Below, piece by piece: positions 44,655-56,356 of a stretch of DNA of 64,000 nucleotides. Numbering within the stretch: position 1 is the stretch's first letter; every line of letters begins with the position of its first letter. The stretch comes from Orobanche coerulescens (lineage: Eukaryota > Streptophyta > Magnoliopsida > Lamiales > Orobanchaceae). The notes beneath the pieces were generated by a model that did no database searches, was not told where the DNA came from, and saw only the letters and a program-made list of their open reading frames with translations. The stretch spans positions 55,770,001 to 55,834,000 of the forward strand of contig CM065818.1 of NCBI GenBank assembly GCA_033398695.1, in the 5' to 3' direction. Both the position numbers and the translations under genes were made by a program.

Positions 44655-46990
44655 GTAATCCAGTAAATTTATACAAGTGGACAAGGATGACAAGACTTGT
44701 AGAATATTTTAATAAATCAAATCAAGAATAACTCAAGTATATCTATTCTAGCTCAAATATAACTAAACTCAAAGGACCCGAAACTCCACAAACATCTATT
44801 ATCGATGTTGAGTACCACCACTCTCGTATTGCCCCTATAATTGCTCTTTAATAATGTGTACTTGAACACATAAAAAGTGTCCGTTTGTAGGGTTAACCCG
44901 AACTGCTGAGATAAGTACCACGTGTACATCCCAAATATGGAGACTATTACAGTCGTGGACCCTACACTGGTACCCACCAGGCAATACCGAAACACAAAAT
45001 AATCATATCATAATTGTGGTACCAAACCACAAGGTAATAATCATTACTCTGATCAGGAGTTTACAAATCGTACGACTAATAGCCTCATAATACACAAGAT
45101 CCAATACCAGTATAAACCATATGAATATGGAATATACTCAAAATAATAGTACAACAAACAAGAGTTTAAATGTAGCGGAAAAATAATATTACACGGTTTA
45201 AGCATAACCGGACAACAAAAGACTTGGGGCTCCCGAACTAGTATCCTTCAAACCCTTCGCCGTCACCGTGCTTTTCCCGTGCCTTGGCTTTGCCTCGACC
45301 TAAAATACAACACAAGTATTTCGCCCAAACCATATGGTCAGATATACATGATAATAATTCTCAAGACATTATACAATTCACATATATTAGATCTCAAGGA
45401 AACAACCCGACTATTGAACATACCCCTCGGGTGTATGAACAACCAGTCGCAACCATCGGACATAACCATTTAAACATGGAATATGAATGACCAATTAATA
45501 TGGCTCAAGACGGACATCACAGTACGCCCGATCCAGAAATGTGTCCGTGCACATATCCAACTCGTATACGGAATCCAGAATATACATGGGATAATGTACC
45601 TAATTAGCCTCACGAACTACATCTCGTGTGCACAGTCCAATACGGAAACATCAACGCATGATCATATGTGCCTGGCTAAAAATCCTACATATAACCAATC
45701 GGCACGCAGACATGACTCCAGATATGTCATGATACAACATGACAACGAATCTCAATAAATCACACATCCAACCAAGAATCAAGAAACTTACCGAAGTGAT
45801 AATAATGATCAACGAGACCAATGATACAAAGGTGATGAAGTTGGGAATAAAATCCCACAATGAAATGATAATATGATCAAGAACAATATCACATTACGAA
45901 TCATAGATTCATAAAGTATTTCATATACACGAAACGTCTAACATTCACAAGAATTCAATCATCATTATAACCAAGCAAGATAACTTGCCTCAATACCGTA
46001 GACGAAATAGTCCTTCTCCGAATGAACGAACTGATGATTTCCCCGACTAACAACACTCATTCGAACAAGCAACCTTGAATGAAATGCAACTCATTTAATA
46101 ACACATTCACAATATCGATATCGACTTCATAGGAAACGACACCGGCAATTCAAACCGAATAGATTCAACCTATCTTCAATGAACATATATCGCCGATTAA
46201 CGAACCTCGATACACTCAATCCACCTTCTATTATCATGTTCTTAAGGTTATTCAACATTTATGATTACCTAGTACACAAGGATTATCATTAATGAATTCA
46301 CTTACTCAATATATTATGACATTAACATCAAGTATCATCATAATATTCTTAAGAACACTATACACCTTTAAATATGATGATTTATACAATCCTAATTCAT
46401 CAAATCATCTGGTTTAACTTGAATATATCAAACTATAATTGTTTTCTTCATAATTCATCATTATCTCCCAATGAGTTTGCTAAATCGTTTAAAATTCATG
46501 ATTATATCATCTTAGAAATCTTCTAGCATTAAGAACATACTTATAAACTCTAATCATCAAGTTCTTATCATGATTTCCTAAGAATCAGTTACAACCATGT
46601 TATCTTACAACATTTTCAACCATTCAAGAAGTATACTAATAACATTATCATGTTCTTCACTTAGTTTGTTCATAATTCCAATAACCATCATGTTATACTT
46701 GATTAATCTGACATTATATGAAGTAATCATTATTAACATCATCATCAGTATGGAATCAACATGAGTTTAGATAACTAACCTCTTGAAAAAAATGAAGAAC
46801 AACACCAAGACTTCAAGAACACACTCCAAAATTCAATCTCATAGGCTCCAATCCAAGTTATGAAGCTCCAAGACAAGATGGAAGGGAAAAAAATCGACTT
46901 AGGAAGGCAGGGGATCAATTTCTAGAGAGGGTATACGAGTTTGGTTCGTGCAAAAATGAAAGACAAGACATATCTTTTATAAACTGCATT

Positions 46991-47320
46991 CGCCATAGCA
47001 CACGCTACCTTATAAGGTTAACGTACGTTATCCCCTATTACATATGCTAACACAAAAGTGTTACATACGCAACAATCCTCCAGAACCTACTGCCTCAACA
47101 CACACACACCATTACGTACGTTAAGGCATAAGCATTACGTACGTAATGCCTATTGACTTGGCTACCTCGAAAGGCCAAATATCCTGAACGTGCATGGCCC
47201 TACACGCCGAAGTCCGAGATGCGATCTGATTCCCTATATTACGTACGTAACCAGTAACACGTTACGTACGTAAATGAACATACTTAACGTATGCTAAGCT
47301 ACACTGGTAGCGTATGTTAA
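46991..47320 (-). repeat. G4 LTR palindrome array upstream of the TATA box
   Basis: TTACGTACGTAA and one-base variants recur near 47113, 47137, 47237 and 47260, mixed with TTAACGTACGTTA and TAGCGTATGTTA forms. A TATA-like TTTATAAAAG (minus strand) lies at 46974-46983, just downstream in element orientation. Confidence 0.75.
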
Positions 47321-47535
47321 CTACTAATGACATAGTCAAAAATGCAATTCTCTATACAACATTTAACAATCAAACATAGTGCGAATGACAATTAATTAAT
47401 TCGATTCTAGTATATTTCAACACTATAATCATTATATTAAATGCAAACATGATATGATGATACTCGAACCGCCCGAGTAATACAACAGTAAAGATGAAAA
47501 ATTATAGTCGGATATTATATACTCCCCCCCTTAAA

Positions 47536-49417
47536 ATGAGTTTCGTCCTTGCAACTAAGGGGTTAACAACTCTGGATATCTCTCCCGCATGCTAACCTCG
47601 ATTTCCCACGTATCCTCCTCAATTCCGTGTCGTGACCACTAAACCTTCAGTAGGGGAATCGTCTTGTTCCTCAACTATTTCATCCTCCTCTCGAGTATTT
47701 GTACGGGACGTTCCTCGTACGAATGATCATCGGCTATCTTGATCTCTTCATACTAAAGTATATGGCTCGGATCAGCAACATACTTCCTCAACTAGGAAAC
47801 ATGAAACACGTTGTGAATCTGACTTAAAGCCGGTGGCAACTCCAGATGATAGGCCAGATTGCCCACACGTTCCAAAATCTCGAACGGTCCAATGTACCTC
47901 GGGCTCAGCTTGCCTCTCTTCCCAAAGCAAAAGCACCTAGAGTAGGAGACACTTTCATAGCACATGGTCACCAACCTCGAACTCAAGCGGTCGTCGACGG
48001 TTGTCTGCATAAGATTTCTGTCGGCTTTGAGCCGTTAACAAACGACTACTAATCAGAGCAATCTTCTCACGAGGCTCGGTACCCAGAGATTCAGACAAGT
48101 CGTCCCAACACAAAGGGGACCTACATCGCCATACAATGCCTCATAATGTGCCATCTTAATCAAAGCATGCCAACTGTTATTGTAGGTGAACTCCACCAAA
48201 GGTAGTTGGATTCCCAATCATCCTTCCAATCGAGAGAACACACTCAACATATCCTCCAGAGTTTGGATAGTCCTCTCAAACTGGCCATCGGTCTGAGGAT
48301 GAAATATCATACTGGAATTTAACTGCATACCCATCGCACGATGAAATGCCTTCCATAAATATGACACGAACTGTCCGTCACGATCTGATACAATACTCTT
48401 GGGAGTACCATGTAATCTTATAATCTCTTTGATGAACAGCTGGGCCAACTTCTCGGAACCCCACGTGTCTTTAATCTCTAAGAAGTGGACTGATTTGGTC
48501 AGACGATCTACAATCACCCAAATTGTATTCATGCCTCGATGACTCGTCGGTAAATTAGTGATAAAATCCATCGATATATCCTCTCATTTCCATTTGGGGA
48601 TCGGGAGTGGTTTCAACATACCTGCTAGTCGCTGATGCTCAATATTAACCTGCTGACATGTCAAACATCTCGAAACAAATTATGCAACTTCTCATTTCAT
48701 ATTACCCCACCAATAATATTGCTTCAAATCTTTATACATCTTGCTAGACCCTGGGTGGATGGAGTATGGGGCAGCATGAGCCTCTTTCAAAATAGAGTTT
48801 CTCAACTCTTCATATGCCAGCATACAAACTCGATTCTTGAAACGTATCAGTCTATACTCATGGATCACAAATCCATGAGCCTTCCCCTGAGTTACTTCAT
48901 TCCGAATCCGAGATAAGAAGAGGTCCGTAACCTGCTTCGATCTGATTATATCGTCAAGGGACGACGAAATTTCAAGTATGCAAAGTTGTCCCTGAGCACG
49001 TTGTAACCAGACTTCAATCCCCGGTCTCGCAAGTTATGACTGTAATTCTCTTTGAACGGTCGAGCGGGTTTGCATTTGCTCCTGTATAGTCTATGATCCA
49101 GGGCATCGGCAACCACATTTGCCTTCCCCGGATGATATAGGATCTCAATATCGTAATCTTTAATCAACTCTAGCCACCCCTCTATCTCATGTTCAACTCC
49201 TTCTGAGTAAAAATATACTTCAGACTCTTGTGATCAGTAAAAATCTGACAGGTGACTCCATACAAGTAGTGGCGCCAAATCTTCAAAGCAAGCACCATAG
49301 TCGCTAGCTCCAAGTCGTGGGTAGGGTAGTTGACCTCATAGGGTCGCAACTATATTGATGCATATGCAATCACTTTCCCATTATGCATCAACACATATCC
49401 AAGACCCTGTCTCGACG
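47536..49417 (-). pseudogene. G4 RNase H end, integrase and C-terminal domain (broken)
   Basis: Read leftwards from 49417: RNase H (QGLGYVLMHNGKVIAYA, then DYDIEILYHPGKANVVADAL), the integrase zinc region (IHPGSSKMYKDLKQ near 48740), the DDE core at 48571-48218 with D in MDFITNLP, D in VSDRDGQF and E in DGQFERTIQ, and [18 protein letters not shown]...IHNVFHVS at 48010-47792. The chromodomain stretch (about 47760-47540) is only recognisable in short runs. Several frames. Same clade as G1. Confidence 0.85.
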
Positions 49418-49737
49418 TGTAATACCCGATTGTAAATTCATTATTATCATTCAGTAATTGTCACTCAGAAATTTTTCACTCAGTAATAATGTAACACCCC
49501 CAAAACACTCGGGAATATTACAGCGCCGCAGACCCTCTCCACGAGGATCTACCAGGCTAAATACAGAAAACACAACATAACAATACATACCAACATGACT
49601 AATAACGAACCACTGGACCGATTTGGTCTTTTATCACAGCACACACTCTTTCCCGAAACTCATACCCGCACAGGGGTTAGAGTACATCAATATCTCCATG
49701 AAACGGAAAATACCACAACGGTAGAACAAGACAATAA

Positions 49738-50144
49738 GGCCCTGTTCTCTTTGCTGTTTTGAGGTCATTTTCTGTTTTTATTTTCGAAAATACTAAAAAT
49801 GTGTTCTTTTTATCATTTCGAAAATGCATTTTGGAAAACAAAAAAATATTTGTACACAAAACGCAAAATGCCCAAAACCTCGTTTTGAGCGTTTTGTGTG
49901 TATTTCAACAAAAAAATCTTCAAAATGCTCAAAATGCATTTTGAGTTTTTTTTTATTATCCTAATTTGAAACTAAGTCTAAAATAAATATTTATGAATTT
50001 AATATTAATATTACAAAAAAATATTTTGCAAAATAAATTTAACAGAATGCGTTTTCAACAACTTTGAAAACAAAAATAAAAACAGAAAACATAACACATT
50101 TTGCAAAATGAAAGTACAAAACAAAGTACAAACAGAACGCCTCC
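49738..50144. mobile_element. Tourist/Harbinger-like MITE
   Basis: 407 bp flanked by TAA (49735-49737 and 50145-50147). Imperfect ends GGCCCTGTTCTCTTTG and, inverted, GGAGGCGTTCTGTTTG. The interior is A/T-rich with CAAAACGC/GCGTTTTG inverted words. No coding. Confidence 0.65.
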
Positions 50145-50275
50145 TAAGACTTCACCAAATACTCGACACTGGTCTTCATTATATTAGTATCGTCGTCTTC
50201 CATCACCCTTCGTATCGATCCTGTGATTCGCTTCCCAGCAACCTGCAAGTACCTGGACACAATACAGACATCCAG

Positions 50276-50316
50276 CCCCCGAATACTCGGGGGTTAGCAA
50301 AACTCCACTGTTTTGC
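50276..50316 (-). ncRNA. S1 LTR double hairpin
   Basis: CCCCCGAATACTCGGGGG (50276-50293) and GCAAAACTCCACTGTTTTGC (50297-50316), the same tandem structure as in G3 and G7. Confidence 0.65.
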
Positions 50317-50825
50317 TAGTGCAAGTATAAAATACGAATACAAGCCATACACAACATACTCCAAGAACGTAATAATCGTGAACATAATTCCCGAGATAAA
50401 TCATTTGATCAAACTGTTCAAATCATGAAGGGTGGGAATAAACCCAATATACATCTTACAAAACATTTAAAGATCTCGGGAGTTTTGAAAACAATGGGAT
50501 TTAGGAATTCTCAAGTCTTTCGAAAACACTTGGGGACACGGCCCAAAAATCATTTTTCCCAAAATACAATTCTGATAATAAAACACGGGTCCACAACCCA
50601 AATCACAAAACACGGGGTCTAAGACCCAAATCACAAAACACGGGGTCCAAAACCCAAATCATCCATAATAACATATTCCCAAGGATCACTCGCGTCCCGT
50701 GCTACCAAGCCACGATCAGATGCTACCGCAGAACATGCCCGAGTGAATAACCCAATGTGAATCCATACCAAATCACATGTCACCGTGATAATAGTCATGT
50801 AACCATAATCATACATACGTTCATA

Positions 50826-51235
50826 GTTATCCCGGCATCGCACTAACAAGCTACGAATCTCGGAGCTTCCACGAGACTTACCCGATTGGACAACCCATGA
50901 CACATTCATCACACAACCAAACCACAACCATAAGTTATCCCGGCATCGTGCTAACAAGCCACGAACCTCGGAGTCCCTGCAAGACATACCCAGATTGGAT
51001 AAAACCACAAGTTATCCCGGCATCGGGCTAGCAAGCAACGAACCTCGGAGTCCCCGCAAGACATACCCAGATTGGATAACCCCACAAGTTATCCCGGCAT
51101 CGGGCTAGCAAGCCACGACCTCGGAGTCCCCGCAAGACATACCCGGAATGGATAACCTTACGGTCACGCCTGACCCATACTAGCAAGTATGGATCCCGGA
51201 GATTCAACAATCTTACCCGGAGGCACATCACTTTC
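50826..51235 (-). repeat. S1 LTR tandem repeat block
   Basis: Units starting GTTATCCCGGCATCG at 50826, 50934, 51012 and 51088 (spacing 108, 78 and 76), with a degenerate unit after 51150. Equivalent in position to the blocks of G1, S2, G6 and G7. Confidence 0.75.
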
Positions 51236-51891
51236 AACGATCACATAACAATAAGCAAACATCAAGCCAAAAAACACTGAACATCACAACCTCCTTTCAA
51301 AGGAGTAACAACCAATATTCCCCATCACATATTCGCCGACAAGCACACATAACAACATGTAATCCTCGGAAAATAATTACGGTCTATTATATTCACTAAA
51401 TGTGATCATAACGTCTTTCAACAAACGAAACTAACACACATATTCCAAAAACACACCTATTCACGAAGCATATGAGTTATCGTTGAAAGACAATATTTAT
51501 CGAGAACATACGATCCTTTTTAACATTCATTAAACATTCGGATTTCGCATGAAATCACTTACCAACAATTATGCCTACGAAACATGAAACGTATGGGCAA
51601 GATACTTGCCTCGATACCAAGAGCAATGGGATAACAAACGGATACGGTCGGATAGCCCTCGAACTTCCAAGATCGACCAAAAACCCGACAACTCTACGAA
51701 AACTCGATCCGGCAAAGAACAAGGATTCGGTGATGATATAATCGACAAGAATCTTCCAAAACGCCTTAGAAATGATTAGAATCAACCAAGACCTCTTCTC
51801 CACGTCTCACCCATCGCCAGCCGCCACTAAATGGAAAAAGTGGAGATGAAATGAAGTCTGGCTGAGCGCAGGCCTATATATGCTGACAGCA

Positions 51892-52208
51892 TTACGGCCG
51901 TAACCGGCAACTCATTATGGCCGTAACCTGGTCAACGCACGTTAGCGCACGCAATGGCCGAAGTCTTGCGTACGCAACGAGCACACCTTACGGCCATAAT
52001 CAACATAGGCTTACGGCCATAACCGAGCTCCCAGGTCCACTGACTGAAATCTGCCGAGTCATTACGGCCGTAACCGATCAGTGCTTAGCGGCCGTAACAA
52101 ATCCTTACAGCCGTAACCTAATGAACCTTACGGCCGTAATCGAGTCCTCCCAGGCCAGGGTGTGCGAACGTCTTACGGCCGTAATTGGCCAGATCTTATG
52201 GTCGTAAC
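51892..52208 (-). repeat. S1 LTR TTACGGCCGTAA array upstream of the TATA box
   Basis: About nine TTACGGCCGTAA sites or one-base variants (for example near 51892, 52061, 52121 and 52173), with TATA-like CTATATATG at 51874-51882. The word is identical to the one in the E1/E2 LTRs, a different retrotransposon lineage. Confidence 0.8.
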
Positions 52209-52580
52209 CCGACCCAGCCAGCCCTCTGACTGCCCGGCTCGATAATCCACGACGTCTCGATCACGCGAACGCACCGGATATGATCCAAAACAATAACGAA
52301 TAGGATACGAAACTCAACGTACCACAGTACAAGCATGCGATTCCAAAGACGCAGACGACAACAGTCCGTTCGACCAATGAAAATTCAACGAAACCAGAAT
52401 GAAGATCTCGGGTATTACAAATAATCATTCATCATTCATATTCATTCAATTGTGTTCGCCGTTTGGCGTACTTTGGAATTGTGTATCAGTTGTTATTCAT
52501 CATTCATCACTGTTGAGATCGAGACGAGAATATCATCATCATCATCATCATCATCATATTTTGGTAGTTTGTGTGTGAGG

Positions 52581-52964
52581 TAGCGCACACTACGTACTCT
52601 TGTTAGCACGCGCTAATTGAGTACAGGTAGCGCACGCTATAGCTCAACATTAGCGCATGCTAGTGCTAGTGAGGCAGACAGTCCAGAAGGTACTGGGCCG
52701 AATTGGAGAATTGATAGCGCACGTTAAGTCAGCATAGTAGCGCGCGCTAAGGCAAGCAGTGCATAGGATAGTAGGTTCTGGACTCCAATATTCTGGACAT
52801 CAACTATCAGGTAGCGCACGCTAACACAAGGTTAACGTACGCTAAAGAGGAGGCATTAGCGCACGCTACCAACTACGTAGTGCACACTAACAATGCAGGT
52901 AGTGGATATTGGACTATCCGGTGAACCCGCTAGCGCACGCTAATCATCGGAGCTAGCGCGTGCT
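52581..52964 (+). repeat. G6 5' LTR palindrome array upstream of the TATA box
   Basis: Some 12 TAGCGCACGCTA-type sites (for example near 52581, 52604, 52628, 52714, 52812, 52858 and 52931), ending 14 bp before TATAAATAG. The sense core is mostly CA. Sister array at 58649-59032. Confidence 0.8.
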
Positions 52965-53867
52965 AAACTGGGTTTTGTATAAATAGGACACTTCGCTCTT
53001 CATTTCGTCATTTCTTCATTTCTCAACCATTCAGGATGATTTTGGGCGATTCGCAAAGATCTTTTCGAGCTACAATCATCTATCATCATCTTAAAGCTCC
53101 TAGTTCAGATTAATCAACATTTAATCCGCTCAATCACTCCAAATCAAGGTAACTTTTTATTGAACCTTGAATTTCGGGCTTTGAGGGTTTTTTCCCGATC
53201 TCTTCGAGTTAGCTTGCTGTCATGTTGTAATATGTTGAATATGGATTATCTACCTTGTATACATGTATTCTTACGGATTCACTGATGTAATTTCGAAATT
53301 TTTGAATATTTGGGGAATTGTTCATTAACACCTTGAGTGTTGACTTTGGAATTTTGGGGGTTTCGACTAGATATTGTCGTAATCTCAAATGGAGTATTTC
53401 TATTGGATTATTGATGGTGTTAATGATGTTTTTTTGGATTGAATCACTCATTGGAGGTTGGTTTTCGATATATTTGGGATTGGTTGTAAATAATGGAAGA
53501 TTGTTTACAACGTGTTTGTTAGATTGCCTCAATCAGTTGGGTAGTGTTGTATCGAATTTTTGAGTTGGTTGTGATCATGCTTGATTCGTATATTAAGCGA
53601 ATTGTTGGTACTTGTGTTATTCAAGGTTGTTCGAGCGGTCGATAATTCCATAAAGGACGTTGATCGTGAAGGACTTTCTCGCCTTCGGTTTGAGGCAAGT
53701 TTTATACTTGTACTAGTCAATGAGATTAATGTTATCATATATATATATATATATGAATGTGTTGTATCATTCCGAGACGTAGTCTCTTCATGAAGTTCAT
53801 TGATATTAAGAGATCGTGCGATACGATACTCTGCGGCAATTATGCCAAATGTTTATTATTGTTTGTT

Positions 53868-54360
53868 AATGGCCGGTTCAAGGCATTGGGATACTCGTTG
53901 TTAATGTTATTGTCGATAGCCAATTCGCGGTATCGATGTATTGATTGTTGTTATTGATATTGATGTTGATCTAAGACATTATTGTAATCATTGTTATTGA
54001 TGTTGGTGTTTTGTCATTGATGTATTAGCCGATTGAAGGTATTGAGGTATTCGTTTCTCATCTCCGTCGTCGGTAACCGATTAAAGGTTCCGAGGCATTC
54101 ATTGTATCATTATTATCGATTGGCCGTTCTAAGGCAATCGAGGTATTGAATCATCCGCCGTATCATTGTTATTAATTAGCCATTCTAAGGCAATCGAGGT
54201 ATTGAATTGGGAATGTCGAGGATAGTTCCCATCCGTTGTGTCGCTGTTATCAATTGATCATTCTAAGGTAATCGAGGTATTGAATTGGGACCACTGAAGA
54301 TGGTGCCCATCCGTGAGTCATTATTGTCATGTTGGCCGACTCAAGGCAGAACACTAACAT
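53868..54360 (+). repeat. G6 LTR spaced repeat of a ~25-bp motif
   Basis: A motif like GGCCGTTCTAAGGCAATCGA followed by GGTATTGAA recurs about six times with 55-75 bp spacing (near 53872, 54028, 54122, 54179 and 54246, weaker at 54338). Also in the 3' LTR (about 59936-60415). Confidence 0.6.
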
Positions 54361-54441
54361 TCTCGTGAATTCGGTACTCTTGGGATCGTTGCCGTTTGTG
54401 ATTAATTGTGTTTTGGAGGCTAGTCTCGGCTAGTGTTCGAT

Positions 54442-54781
54442 GGGTAAGTTTGGGGCTTCAACCTTCGCGGTTGGTTTCCTAACACCTACAGTTCAATAGG
54501 TCACGGTCACTGGGTGATCTCATTCTGGGTAAGTTTGGGGCTTGAACCTTCGCGCTTGGTTTCCAAACACCTACAGTTCAGTAGGTCACTGTCACTGGGT
54601 GATCTCATTATGGGTAAGTTTGGGGCTTGAACCTTCGCGATTGGTTTCCCAACACCTACAGTTGAGTAGGTCACGGTCACTGGGTGATCTCATTATAGGT
54701 AAGTTTGGGGCTTGAACCTTCGCGGCTAGTTTCCCAACACCTACAGTTCAGTAGGTCATGGTCATTGGATGATGTCATTGT
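54442..54781 (+). repeat. G6 5' LTR four 85-bp tandem repeats
   Basis: Units start at 54442, 54527, 54612 and 54697, exact period 85. Each has ACCTACAGTTCAGTAGGT (stem ACCTAC/GTAGGT), AACC-TTCGC-GGTT and TCAC-TGG-GTGA inverted repeats. Confidence 0.9.
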
Positions 54782-55642
54782 GATATGGCTTCGTGCCATG
54801 GCTTCGGCCCTCATTGTGATACGGCTTCGTGCCATGGCTTCGGCCCTCATTGATACAGCTTTGGGATGGTTTGGCTTCGGGCCATTGTGATGATTGTGAT
54901 ATTCATCAGCTTCGGTTGAACGGCTTTCAGGCCTTTGTGATGTCTTGGTATTTTCGTTGGAGTCTGCGGGCATGGTGATTCATATTTAATTCAGTTCTGG
55001 TTTGGTTCATCTTCTTGTAATTCATTGTGATGTTCTATACTTATGGTTAGCCGTTGGGCACTTATGTTCTAACCTGTTGAACAGGAATTAATAGTATGTC
55101 GTGGGCATAGTGGTTTGAAGAATGCTCGTTTCTTATTTTGCGTTGTGAGCATCTCGTATTATTCTTATTGTACCGTTTGATTCTACCTTTGGATGCATAT
55201 CATGTTGTACATGTATTTGATATTCATTACCTGGATGACTGACCCCATGGGGGAGGAACATGTTTTCATGTTTTAGGTGCTTGCGAGGAGAGAGTTGACA
55301 CACAGGGGCATGACGATGGCGACGAGGCATTCAAGCGATACTAGTCCGAGTTGTTCATGTCGGTCAGACAGTTTGGAGTACTCCAGTTTTGTCAGTAGTT
55401 GTCATTTTGTATTACCCGAGCAAGGCTCGTGGGTGTTGTTGTATTTTCATTTTTGGCCACGTAGGCCCATCATTGTCGTTGAAATTCCTTATCGGAATAT
55501 TTTGTCAGTCATCATAGGAAGGACTGTGATCTCCCATGTTGATTAATTTAATGTATTTTAGTCATGTTCGCCTGGTGGATCTACTGGTGTGGGGTCTACG
55601 ACACTGTAATAACCCAATAGGATTTGGGGGTGTTACAGAAGA

Positions 55643-55654
55643 TGGTATCAGAGA
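55643..55654 (+). promoter_or_regulatory. G6 primer binding site (tRNA-iMet type)
   Basis: TGGTATCAGAGA five bases after the LTR end TGTTACA. Confidence 0.85.
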
Positions 55655-56356
55655 GTTGGGTTGTGAGATACCCTAATAAATGAGTATGTGGCTCTACCGA
55701 CACGGTATTAGTGGGACTGTTAGGTTAGGACAATCTAGATAGTCGGGTTTTGTGAGTCATGAAATTTGTATGACTACACGAGTCATTCATTCATCGGGTC
55801 GTCGTCAGTGAAGACTATTATCGCAAGACCTCGAAGCTTCGTATGACCTGTGTAAGGACTCGATTCTCTTTATGTTCATACATTCATTATGTCATTGTAT
55901 ATACGTGTTTTGTTGAAACTTATATGTGATGTTAGTGTTACGATTGATTCATGACTAATTGTTTTGGAGCACGCGTGACCTGTGAAAACGATAAGGATCA
56001 ACTCATTCATCAGTCAACAATCCTCAATCATCATTTTTGATCTTATCGATCATGTTAATTCATTAATCACTCAGTCAATCTCACTGCTCAGTTGTTGATC
56101 TTGTGGATCGAATTATCAATCTTGATAACTTGTTCAAGATAATCATTTCAGGAATTTCATCAGATAATCATGTTACCTCACTTAATATTTCATGCAATCT
56201 TATCATATTCCGGCGTCATGTTGATGATCATTTTACTGCGTTATTAATGTATTAATTGTGATAAGCATGTATGCTCATTGTTATCATTACGTAACGTAAT
56301 CATAATGCGATATTCATGCGGGATCTATAATTATCATGTGACCTTCCTGCTTCAGA
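55655..56356 (+). other. G6 leader
   Basis: About 700 bp between primer site and gag; AT-rich with no gene. Probably contains packaging signals, none identifiable by eye. Confidence 0.5.

Larger units (their letters stand above)
38088..47519 (-). repeat. G4 3' LTR, split by the MULE
   Basis: About 3.0 kb of LTR once 38217-44654 is removed. The start shares the ACGGCACTGTAAACCCC and AAGGATTTAC wording of the G1 LTR. The end reads GATATTATA next to a C-run that is the complement of the polypurine tract (47520-47535). 44655-46970 holds LTR sequence without genes, including a hairpin at 45419-45437. Confidence 0.75.
49490..52419 (-). mobile_element. S1: solo chromovirus LTR in the G6 5' LTR
   Basis: 2930 bp, TGTAACACC...GGTATTACA, flanked by AATAA at 49485-49489 and 52420-52424; the empty site is visible in the sister G6 LTR near 58486. 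No interior remains, so the two LTRs recombined. Holds the AGACC-type hairpin (49616-49628), a MITE, the double hairpin, a tandem block and a TTACGGCCGTAA array. Confidence 0.93.
49418..55637 (+). repeat. G6 5' LTR, split by solo LTR S1
   Basis: LTR pieces 49418-49489 and 52420-55637, about 3.28 kb without S1 and its target copy. Contains the palindrome array (52581-52964), TATAAATAG (52978-52986), a spaced 25-bp motif series (53868-54360), four 85-bp tandem repeats (54442-54781) and a hairpin CCCGAGCAAGGCTCGTGGG (about 55417). Confidence 0.9.
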
